DNA of 6,585 bases. It comes from Avelusimicrobium sp963660385 (GTDB taxonomy: Bacteria > Elusimicrobiota > Elusimicrobia > Elusimicrobiales > Elusimicrobiaceae). A program made the translations under genes and the position numbers. The DNA lies in the NCBI GenBank assembly GCA_963660385.1, contig CAVKWQ010000078.1:1-6585 (forward strand), written 5' to 3'. Below, piece by piece: positions 1 to 5,726 of this stretch; within the stretch, counting starts at the first letter, position 1, and each line of letters begins with the position of its first letter. A model generated the notes under the pieces. It saw only the letters and a list, made by a program, of their open reading frames with translations, was not told the origin of the DNA and did no database searches.

Positions 1-50
1 CGTTTTTATACAGCGGATACATCCGGGTACGGCAAGCGTGTACTCTCTCC

Positions 51-78
51 AATTTATCAAAAAAAAAAAACGGGTCAA
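51..78 (-). promoter_or_regulatory. Possible leftward promoter with a T12 tract in its spacer
   Basis: On the minus strand a TTGACC box (78-73) is followed after 16 bases by TAAATT (56-51). The spacer contains twelve consecutive T (70-59). Five of six bases match the -35 consensus; the -10 is weaker. If real, it would drive a gene lying to the left of the window, because no start codon with a Shine-Dalgarno follows before position 1. The alternative is a weak terminator, since GGGCTTGACCC just before the T tract can form a 3-bp stem with a 5-base loop, but such a stem is too short to be convincing. This is a sequence-pattern call only. Confidence 0.35.
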
Positions 79-106
79 GCCCTTTATAGTGAACAGCCAA
101 AAAGGC

Positions 107-157
107 AAACGACAGATCCCGTATAAAAACACTATGGGATGACGACACAACAACAAG
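107..157 (+). repeat. Solitary palindromic repeat, same family as the array in the pilin gene
   Basis: The core is an imperfect palindrome: ATCCCGTA (116-123) pairs with TATGGGAT (133-140), with one G-T wobble and a 9-base loop, followed by GATGACG. By hand alignment 41 of 51 bases match the minus strand of 6417-6367 in the pilin leader. The match continues outside the palindrome on both sides (ACGACAG before it, AACAACAAG after it), so the shared unit is longer than the hairpin. This copy is in non-coding DNA between hydF and the window edge and is not part of a recognisable pilin remnant. Confidence 0.75.
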
Positions 158-177
158 ACAAAACAAGGCTGTTATAA

Positions 178-214
178 AATAACTATCCCCCGGCTACGCC
201 GGGGGATAGTTATT
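178..214. terminator. Perfect 17-bp hairpin downstream of hydF, probable terminator
   Basis: Arms 178-194 and 198-214 are exact reverse complements, with a GC-rich apex (CCCCCGGC/GCCGGGGG) and a three-base loop TAC. On the minus strand the hairpin starts 27 bases after the hydF stop codon and is followed by a short T-rich run (TTATTTTAT), which suits a Rho-independent terminator for hydF. On the plus strand a TTTTT run follows a few bases later, so it may also block rightward transcription from outside the window. The U tracts are imperfect. Confidence 0.7.
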
Positions 215-241
215 ATGTCGTTTTTCTGTTTGTCTTTATGT

Positions 242-1408
242 TTACTTTCTAAATATTTCCGTTACGCGGTCAAAAATGCCGTTGCAATAGGCAATTGTCA
301 AACCATAGTTGGAAAGAGCCACGCCCTTTTCCTTTAAAATATTCAGCCGCCGCATAATCTGCGTGCGCGTTACCATACACCCACCACATTGTACGGCCAA
401 TTTGTAGGTTTGGGCGTCGTCCGGCAAGGCATCCAAATTAGCCACCACGGTAAATTGCAATTTTTTGCCCGTGTATTTTTGCAGCCAGTTGGGTATTTTC
501 GTACGGCCGATATCGTCGCACTTGTTTACGCTGTGGGAGCAGGACTCCATAATCAGCACCTTATCGCCGTCCTGCAAGGTATCAATCGCGCGCGTACCCT
601 TTAAATAGGCCTCAAAATCCCCCTTTAAGCGTGAAAACAAAATGCTAAAACTCGTCAGCGGGATGGTAGGAGGAACCACGGAACTAACGTATTTAAACGC
701 CTGGGAATCCGTTACCACCAGTTTGGGCGTATGCGTGCGCAAATAATTGCTCAGTTCGCTGTCCTTTAAGCACACCGCCACCGCACCGATATCAAGCAGG
801 TTGCGTATCGTTTGCACCTGCGGCAGGATAATGCGGCCCTCGGGTGCGGAAGCGTCAATCGGAATAACTAATACCACCTCGTCCCCGGCGTGGACATAAT
901 CGTCCAACAGTACCGACTGGGAATAGGAACTCTTGGGCAGGTGTTTTTTAATCATATCCAACAGAACAGGCAGTTGCGGCGCCTTGCACGAAAAATCTAC
1001 TACATCTCCCCCCTTAACTTGCGCGCTTAATTTATGCAAATCGCTTTTGTTATGCACCCAAAAGAACGGCACATTGCGCGCGGTGCACAGTTGCATTAAA
1101 TTTTTATCGTACGAGTCCAACTCGCCCGTGAACACCAAAATCGCCAAATCCACTTGATCCAAGGCTTCGTTGGTGCGGCGTACGCGCTGGGCGCCCAAGG
1201 CGGACGCATCGTCAATCCCGGCGGTATCCACCAAGGTTACCGGGCCAATGCCCAAAATTTCAATAATTTTTTTGACGGGGTCCGTCGTCGTACCCGGGTG
1301 GGCGGCCACGACGGAGACGTTCTGCCCCGTCAGGGCGTTAATCAAGGAACTTTTGCCCACGTTCATTTTTCCAAAAATGCCGATATGCGGCCTGTTTACT
1401 TTTACCAT
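242..1408 (-). CDS. hydF: [FeFe]-hydrogenase maturation GTPase HydF
   Basis: HydF is the cytoplasmic GTPase and scaffold on which HydE and HydG products are assembled into the 2Fe subcluster before transfer to apo-[FeFe]-hydrogenase. The 388-aa protein shows the family layout. The N-terminal GTPase domain has P-loop GKMNVGKS (13-20), TTT (40-42), DTAG (61-64) and NKSD (120-123). A dimerisation region follows, then a C-terminal cluster domain with CSH (C290, H292), DDIGRTKIPNWL (298-309), QCGGC (340-344) and NYG (367-369). The three Cys of the CxH...CxxC iron-sulfur site are present, but the His normally before the second Cys pair is Gln340. I chose the ATG at 1408 because family members begin just before R-x-HIGIFG; the open frame continues up to a TTG at 1459. 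No Shine-Dalgarno sits at normal distance, and TATAAT lies 7 bases upstream, suggesting a leaderless start. No hydE, hydG or hydrogenase gene is in the window. Confidence 0.95.
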   Translation of the reverse strand: MVKVNRPHIGIFGKMNVGKSSLINALTGQNVSVVAAHPGTTTDPVKKIIEILGIGPVTLVDTAGIDDASALGAQRVRRTNEALDQVDLAILVFTGELDSYDKNLMQLCTARNVPFFWVHNKSDLHKLSAQVKGGDVVDFSCKAPQLPVLLDMIKKHLPKSSYSQSVLLDDYVHAGDEVVLVIPIDASAPEGRIILPQVQTIRNLLDIGAVAVCLKDSELSNYLRTHTPKLVVTDSQAFKYVSSVVPPTIPLTSFSILFSRLKGDFEAYLKGTRAIDTLQDGDKVLIMESCSHSVNKCDDIGRTKIPNWLQKYTGKKLQFTVVANLDALPDDAQTYKLAVQCGGCMVTRTQIMRRLNILKEKGVALSNYGLTIAYCNGIFDRVTEIFRK

Positions 1409-1415
1409 AATAGGA

Positions 1416-1445
1416 ATTATAATATTTTTCTCCCTCCGCTGTCCG
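1416..1445 (-). promoter_or_regulatory. hydF promoter, probably leaderless
   Basis: The minus strand has CGGACA (1445-1440, matching the last four bases of TTGACA), an 18-base spacer, and a perfect TATAAT (1421-1416). Only seven bases (TCCTATT) separate TATAAT from the ATG at 1408, which would put transcription start at or next to the ATG. A GGAGGG lies within the spacer region, about 23 bases before the ATG and upstream of the expected transcript start, so it cannot act as a Shine-Dalgarno if this promoter is used. Confidence 0.5.
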
Positions 1446-1466
1446 TGCGGCGGGCTCAATATAAGG

Positions 1467-1472
1467 TATAAT
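1467..1472 (+). promoter_or_regulatory. Possible -10 box for the ispA-dxs operon
   Basis: A perfect TATAAT lies 31 bases before the ispA ATG, in the 95-bp divergent region shared with hydF. It leaves room for a short leader containing the GAGG Shine-Dalgarno (1492-1495). No convincing -35 hexamer is found 16-18 bases upstream, so either a weak -35 or an activator would be needed. Confidence 0.45.
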
Positions 1473-1503
1473 AAAATAAAGTCCGTACCACGAGGTTATT
1501 ACT

Positions 1504-2514
1504 ATGAATAAGTTTGACGTGTATCTAAAAGACCGTGCCAAGTTGGTGGAAAAAAATCTTTCCAAATATATTTCCAAAATCAAAAACTCTCCTAAAATTT
1601 TGACCGACGCAATGGATTATTCCTTGGAAGCCGGCGGCAAGCGCGTGCGCCCTATTTTGCTTATGGCCACCGCCGAAGCGTTTGGCAAAAAAGCGGCTGA
1701 TGTAATGCCAGCCGCCTGCGCTGTGGAAATGCTGCACACCTATTCTTTAATCCACGATGATTTGCCGTCTATGGATAACGATTCCCTGCGCCGCGGCAAA
1801 CCCACCAACCACAAGGTATTTGGCGAAGACCTTTCCTTATTAGCGGGTGATGCGCTTTTGACGTATGTGTTTGAAGTGTTTGCGCAAAACGGCAAGGTAA
1901 AAGCCATCGGCGCGGAAAACACGTTAAACGCGCTGATGAACTTTGCCAACTGCGCCGGGGCCTCGGGTATGGTCGGCGGACAAGTGGCCGATGTGTATGC
2001 CGAAGGGATGGGCGCCGCCGATGCGGCCAGCACGCGGGCGGACAAAATCCGCAAAATCTCTAAACCGCTTGCGGATAAATCCCTGCACTATTTTATGCTC
2101 CCCTCTACGGTTAAGGAAACCACGCCTGAAACCATTTTAAACTACATCCACGCCAATAAAACGGGTGCGTTAATCCGCGGCAGCGTGGAAACGGGTGCTT
2201 TGTTGGCCGGAGCCAAAGGCAGCGATTTAACCTTGATTAAAAAGTACGCCAACTGTATCGGCCTTGTGTTCCAAATCGTGGATGATATTTTGGACGTTAC
2301 GGCCTCTGCCAAACAGTTGGGCAAATCCAACAGCGACAAAGAAAACGGCAAACTGACCTTCGTCAGCCTGTACGGTTTAGAGGGCAGCCGCAAGCACGCG
2401 CAGTTGTTAATCGCTAACGCGCAAAAAGCCTTGAACGCCCTCAAAAACGTCAAAAAGAAAAATCTGTGGCCGCTGTACGAAATGGCGGAATTTTTCAAGA
2501 CCAGAACGTATTAA
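1504..2514 (+). CDS. ispA: Farnesyl diphosphate synthase-type polyprenyl synthetase (IspA-like)
   Basis: This trans-type prenyltransferase condenses dimethylallyl or geranyl diphosphate with isopentenyl diphosphate, probably to farnesyl diphosphate, the precursor of undecaprenyl and quinone side chains. Landmarks in order: GGKRVRP (44-50), YSLIHDDLPSMDNDSLRRGKPT with the first Asp-rich motif DDLPSMD (85-91, the bacterial DDx4D form), LAGDAL (113-118), GGQ (158-160), NKT (218-220) and the second Asp-rich motif DDILD (260-264). All catalytic motifs are intact. At 336 aa it is longer than the roughly 300 aa usual for IspA. The excess is a block of about 36 residues between GGQ and NKT. GAGG (1492-1495) lies 8 bases before the ATG. 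It is first of three co-directional genes, and its stop overlaps the dxs Shine-Dalgarno. Geranylgeranyl specificity cannot be excluded from sequence alone. Confidence 0.92.
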   Translation: MNKFDVYLKDRAKLVEKNLSKYISKIKNSPKILTDAMDYSLEAGGKRVRPILLMATAEAFGKKAADVMPAACAVEMLHTYSLIHDDLPSMDNDSLRRGKPTNHKVFGEDLSLLAGDALLTYVFEVFAQNGKVKAIGAENTLNALMNFANCAGASGMVGGQVADVYAEGMGAADAASTRADKIRKISKPLADKSLHYFMLPSTVKETTPETILNYIHANKTGALIRGSVETGALLAGAKGSDLTLIKKYANCIGLVFQIVDDILDVTASAKQLGKSNSDKENGKLTFVSLYGLEGSRKHAQLLIANAQKALNALKNVKKKNLWPLYEMAEFFKTRTY

Positions 2515-2518
2515 GGAG
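2513..2518 (+). promoter_or_regulatory. dxs Shine-Dalgarno that fixes its start codon
   Basis: AAGGAG overlaps the last bases of the ispA TAA and is four bases from the ATG at 2523. It favours that ATG over the in-frame upstream GTG at 2466, which lies inside ispA, has no such site, and would add 19 residues foreign to Dxs. The stop/Shine-Dalgarno overlap suggests translational coupling. Confidence 0.85.
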
Positions 2519-2522
2519 TAAT

Positions 2523-4376
2523 ATGAAAGTTCTCCCCAGTATTCAAAATCCGCGCGATTTACGCCTGATTAAAAAGGAACTCTTGCCCACGCTGTGCGAG
2601 GAATTGCGCCAAGTAATTATAGAAACCGCCAGCCACAACGGCGGGCACTTGGGTTCCAGTTTGGGCGCGGTGGAAATCATCACGGCCCTGCACTATGTCT
2701 TTAACACGCCCGAGGATAAAATCGTGTTTGACACGGGCCACCAAGCCTATGCGCACAAATTGCTCACAGGCCGCCAAAAGGAATTTGCCACTATCCGCAC
2801 GCAAAACGGCCTTAGCGGATTTCCCAAACGCACGGAAAGTGAATACGATACTTTCGGTGCGGGGCACGCTTCCACGGCTATTTCCGCCGCGCTGGGGCTG
2901 GCTATCGCGCGCGACCAACGCAAGGACAAAAATAAAGTAATTGCGGTGGTGGGCGACGGATGTTTGACGGGCGGTATGGCGTATGAAGCAATGCAAAACG
3001 CAGGCCTGCTGCGCACGGATATGCTGGTTATTTTAAACGATAACCAGATGTTTATCTCCAAGCGCGTCGGCGCGTTAGGCAAGGCACTTACCAAACTGCT
3101 GACCACCAAATATATGCAACTGGCCGAAGAAAAGGCCACCAACTTTTTAAAACGCTTTGACGAACTGGGCAACAATGCGGCCAAACTCGCCAAGCGGGCA
3201 CGCTCTATCCTGTTTCCCGGTACGCTGTTTGAGGAAATGGGCTTCCGTTATTTCGGCCCGGTAAATGGCAATGACATTAACGAAATGATTGAAGTGCTGG
3301 AAAATTTAAAGGACGTAAAGGGCCCGGTAATGCTGCACGTGGTTACCAAAAAAGGCAAAGGCTACAAGCCCGCCGAGGAAAAGCCGACCAAGTTCCACGG
3401 TATCGGTATTTTTGATGTGGAAACGGGCGACTCCTTGGGTAAATCTTCCGCCCTCACGTTTACAAAAGCGTTTTCCAACGCGCTTTTGAAACTGGCGGAA
3501 AAGGACCCGGCGATTGCCGCCATTACCGCCGCAATGCCCGAGGGAACGGGGTTAGACGCGTTCCGCGACAAATTCCCCTCCCGCTATTTTGACGTAGGCA
3601 TTGCCGAGGAACACGCGGCAACCTTTGCGGCCGGACTGGCGGCAGGCGGTGTAAAGCCCATTGTCGCGCTCTATTCCACCTTTGCCCAGCGTTGCTACGA
3701 CCAGATTTTGCACGATATTTGCTTGCAAAAACTGCCCGTTGTGTTTGCGCTGGACCGCGCAGGCCTGGTGGGTGAGGACGGCCCCACGCACCACGGCGTG
3801 TTTGATTTAAGTTTCCTGCGCGACATCCCGAATTTGATTTTGGCCGCCCCGGCGGACGAAAACGAAATACAGCATATGCTTAAAACCGCCTTTGACGCAA
3901 AAGCCCCCTTTGTGCTGCGCTATCCGCGCGGAGCGGGTTTCGGCGTGAAATTAGACGACGAACCCCAAGACTTGCCTATCGGCAAGGGCATATGGCTCAA
4001 AAAAGGTAAGGACGTTACCATTTTGGCCATTGGCAACCGCGTGCACCCCGCCTTGACGGCGGCCGAAGCACTCAAAAAGCATAAAATTGACTGCGGAGTC
4101 GTCAATATGCGCTTTGTAAAGCCGTTGGATACGCAACTGATTGACGAAGCCTTAAAGGTTTCCAAGCATTTGGTTACCGTGGAGGACAATATGCTGGCGG
4201 GCGGTTTTGGCTCGGCCGTGGCCGAATATCTGGCCGACAAACAGGCCAATTTCAAACTCCTGCGCCTGGGCATAGGCGACGAATTTGTGGAGCACGGCAA
4301 GGTGGCTAACTTGTTTGACAAGTTGGGTCTCAATGCCGAACAGATGACGGACCATATTTTAAAATGGATAAAGTGA
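2523..4376 (+). CDS. dxs: 1-deoxy-D-xylulose-5-phosphate synthase
   Basis: Dxs is a thiamine-diphosphate enzyme that joins pyruvate and glyceraldehyde 3-phosphate to make DXP, the first step of the MEP isoprenoid pathway and a branch point to thiamine and pyridoxal. The 617-aa protein is full length for the family (about 620-640). Visible landmarks: SHNGGHLGSSLGAVE with H42; DTGHQAYAHK (70-79); the thiamine-diphosphate site GDG (144-146) to NDN (172-174); the second domain with FDVGIAEEHAATFAAGLA, where E362 is the expected cofactor-activating Glu; YSTFAQRCYDQ with R390; GEDGPTHHG with D419 and H423; and RYPRG (466-470). The transketolase C-terminal domain follows with VTVEDNMLAGGFGSAV (551-566). 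No catalytic residue is missing. It sits 8 bp after ispA and 7 bp before the LOG-family gene, so flux entry (Dxs) and prenyl chain building (IspA) are co-expressed. Confidence 0.98.
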   Translation: MKVLPSIQNPRDLRLIKKELLPTLCEELRQVIIETASHNGGHLGSSLGAVEIITALHYVFNTPEDKIVFDTGHQAYAHKLLTGRQKEFATIRTQNGLSGFPKRTESEYDTFGAGHASTAISAALGLAIARDQRKDKNKVIAVVGDGCLTGGMAYEAMQNAGLLRTDMLVILNDNQMFISKRVGALGKALTKLLTTKYMQLAEEKATNFLKRFDELGNNAAKLAKRARSILFPGTLFEEMGFRYFGPVNGNDINEMIEVLENLKDVKGPVMLHVVTKKGKGYKPAEEKPTKFHGIGIFDVETGDSLGKSSALTFTKAFSNALLKLAEKDPAIAAITAAMPEGTGLDAFRDKFPSRYFDVGIAEEHAATFAAGLAAGGVKPIVALYSTFAQRCYDQILHDICLQKLPVVFALDRAGLVGEDGPTHHGVFDLSFLRDIPNLILAAPADENEIQHMLKTAFDAKAPFVLRYPRGAGFGVKLDDEPQDLPIGKGIWLKKGKDVTILAIGNRVHPALTAAEALKKHKIDCGVVNMRFVKPLDTQLIDEALKVSKHLVTVEDNMLAGGFGSAVAEYLADKQANFKLLRLGIGDEFVEHGKVANLFDKLGLNAEQMTDHILKWIK

Positions 4377-4383
4377 GGACTTT

Positions 4384-5202
4384 ATGACTACCAAAGAACA
4401 ACAAGCCATTGAGCACGAAGATTCTTATATTAAAGCGTATGAAGATATTGCGCTTTTGAAGAAGGACATTATGCGCCCCGTGCGTATGGAATTAGAGGTA
4501 ATGAAGCCGGAAATTTATCTCCGCCATTTCAACGTAACCGATACGGTGGTTTGCTTTGGCAGCGCGCGCGTGCGCGAGGAAAAGGATGCGGCCGCCAAAC
4601 TCAAAGCCGCCAAGGAAGCCCTTGCCAAAGACCCGTCCGACAAGAATTTGCAAAACCGCGTGTACGAAGCCGAAGGTTTGGCCAAACTTTCCAAGTATTA
4701 CGACGAAGCACGCAAATTTGCCAAAATCGTGGTACAGCACGCCGGCGACCGCTTTGCCGTGGTTACGGGTGGCGGTCCGGGCTTAATGGAAGCCGCCAAC
4801 CGCGGTGCCTTTGAAAACGGAGGGAGAAGTATCGGTATGAACATCACCCTGCCGCACGAACAGCACCCCAATCCGTACATTACCAAAAATTTGGCGTTTT
4901 TGTTCCACTACTTTGCCATCCGCAAACTGCATTTGGTAATGCGCGCCAAAGCCTTTGTGGTGTTCCCCGGCGGGTTTGGCACGTTTGACGAACTGTTTGA
5001 AATTTTAACGCTTGTTAAAACGGGCAAAAAGCAGGAAATCCCGATAGTTTTGGTGGGCAAAGAGTTCTGGAATACGGTAGTGAATATTCCGGGCTTGGCC
5101 TCCTACGGCGTGATTTCGCCCGAAGAAGCCGAATCCTGCGCCACGGTGGACACCGCCGAAGAAGCCTGGGATATTATCGCCAAGTTCTACAAAATTAAAT
5201 AA
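4384..5202 (+). CDS. LOG-family (TIGR00730-like) Rossmann-fold protein
   Basis: LOG-family proteins hydrolyse nucleoside 5'-monophosphates to a base and ribose 5-phosphate; plant and some bacterial members release cytokinins, and many older records mislabel them as lysine decarboxylases. The 272-aa protein has the first Rossmann strand VVCFGSAR (55-62), GGGPGLMEAANRGA (129-142), and the diagnostic PGGFGTFDE (195-203), which carries the catalytic Glu of the family. A 30-residue charged N-terminal region and a Lys/Ala-rich, probably helical segment (about 65-105) make it the long type rather than the roughly 190-aa plant-like type. The start is supported by GAGGA (4375-4379), overlapping the dxs stop and four bases from the ATG. 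It is the last gene of the operon, directly followed by a strong terminator. The substrate is unknown, and its link to isoprenoid synthesis is only by position. Confidence 0.92.
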   Translation: MTTKEQQAIEHEDSYIKAYEDIALLKKDIMRPVRMELEVMKPEIYLRHFNVTDTVVCFGSARVREEKDAAAKLKAAKEALAKDPSDKNLQNRVYEAEGLAKLSKYYDEARKFAKIVVQHAGDRFAVVTGGGPGLMEAANRGAFENGGRSIGMNITLPHEQHPNPYITKNLAFLFHYFAIRKLHLVMRAKAFVVFPGGFGTFDELFEILTLVKTGKKQEIPIVLVGKEFWNTVVNIPGLASYGVISPEEAESCATVDTAEEAWDIIAKFYKIK

Positions 5203-5217
5203 CGCTCAAATGCGTGC

Positions 5218-5247
5218 AAAAAGCCCCGCCAAATCGCGGGGCTTTTT
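5218..5247. terminator. Bidirectional Rho-independent terminator
   Basis: Arms AAAAAGCCCCGC (5218-5229) and GCGGGGCTTTTT (5236-5247) are exact complements around a six-base loop. T runs follow the GC stem on both strands. It begins 15 bases after the LOG-family stop codon and ends at the last base of the GNAT stop codon (5249-5247), so two convergent transcription units share it. Confidence 0.93.
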
Positions 5248-5687
5248 TATGGAATATACTTCATATACAAAAGTGGGTACGGGTTGCCTTGCTCGTCGTA
5301 ATCCGTCCGTTTGTAGGTAGTAAATCCTAAATGCTCGTAAAACCCTACCGCCTGCGGGTTCTGCTCGTTTACCGTAAGTTCCTGTAAACCATAATGCGTT
5401 ATGGCGTATTGAACCAGCCGGCGGCCGAGACCTTTTCCCCTCTCTTGGGGAGCAACAAATAGCATTTCAAGCCGCCCTTTTTCTACCCCCATAAAGGCAA
5501 CCGGAGCGCCCTCTTCCGCCACGATTAAATGCTCCACTTGCTTTAATGCCTGCGGCACATAGGTTTTTATTTTGCTTATCTCCGCCGGGGAAAGAAACAA
5601 ATGCGTTTCCCGCACGGAATTTTCCCACACGGCTACTAATTGCGCCACCAACTGCGGCGCGAGGTGGCTTACTTCAACTATTTTCAT
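5247..5687 (-). CDS. GNAT-family N-acetyltransferase, YjaB-like
   Basis: This 146-aa protein has the GNAT fold, which transfers acetyl from acetyl-CoA to an amine. The acetyl-CoA pyrophosphate loop is seen as LFVAPQERGKGLGRRL (76-91, RGKGLG at 83-88), and motif B as NEQNPQAVGFYEHLGF (107-122) with Y117 as the likely general acid. The N-terminal WENSVRETHLFLS (21-33), the NEQN stretch and the ending GNPYPLLYM (134-142) closely resemble the E. coli YjaB subfamily as I remember it. The physiological substrate is not known to me. The ATG has no Shine-Dalgarno; TATAAT lies seven bases upstream, the same arrangement as at hydF. It lies 39 bp downstream of the pilin gene on the same strand, so read-through is possible, but the internal promoter suggests separate expression. 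Confidence 0.87.
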   Translation of the reverse strand: MKIVEVSHLAPQLVAQLVAVWENSVRETHLFLSPAEISKIKTYVPQALKQVEHLIVAEEGAPVAFMGVEKGRLEMLFVAPQERGKGLGRRLVQYAITHYGLQELTVNEQNPQAVGFYEHLGFTTYKRTDYDEQGNPYPLLYMKYIP

Positions 5688-5694
5688 AATAGTT

Positions 5695-5700
5695 ATTATA
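5695..5700 (-). promoter_or_regulatory. -10 box for the GNAT gene, probably leaderless
   Basis: TATAAT on the minus strand is separated from the ATG (5687) by seven bases, AACTATT. The hydF start has TATAAT-TCCTATT-ATG, so the two share TATAAT-N2-CTATT-ATG. The -35 region is poor; TTTATT with a 17-base spacer is the best I see. There is no purine-rich ribosome site between the box and the ATG. Confidence 0.5.
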
Positions 5701-5726
5701 TGATACTTACCGTTACAAATAAAAAT

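Noticed and set aside
1..50. tRNA or riboswitch near the left edge on the minus strand
   Set aside because: A GGAGAGA start was noticed, but there is no U8, D-arm or T-arm pattern, and the sequence is cut by the window edge.
1409..1459. TTG extension of HydF by 17 residues
   Set aside because: The added residues (SPPHGQRREKNIIIPI) do not look like a HydF N-terminus, and the extension crosses the TATAAT box; the ATG at 1408 fits the family.
389..1511. Several open frames antisense to hydF
   Set aside because: No ribosome sites or recognisable domains; they are explained by the coding bias of hydF on the other strand.
2466..2522. Upstream GTG extension of dxs
   Set aside because: It lies inside ispA, adds 19 residues not seen in Dxs and has no ribosome site; the ATG at 2523 has AAGGAG.
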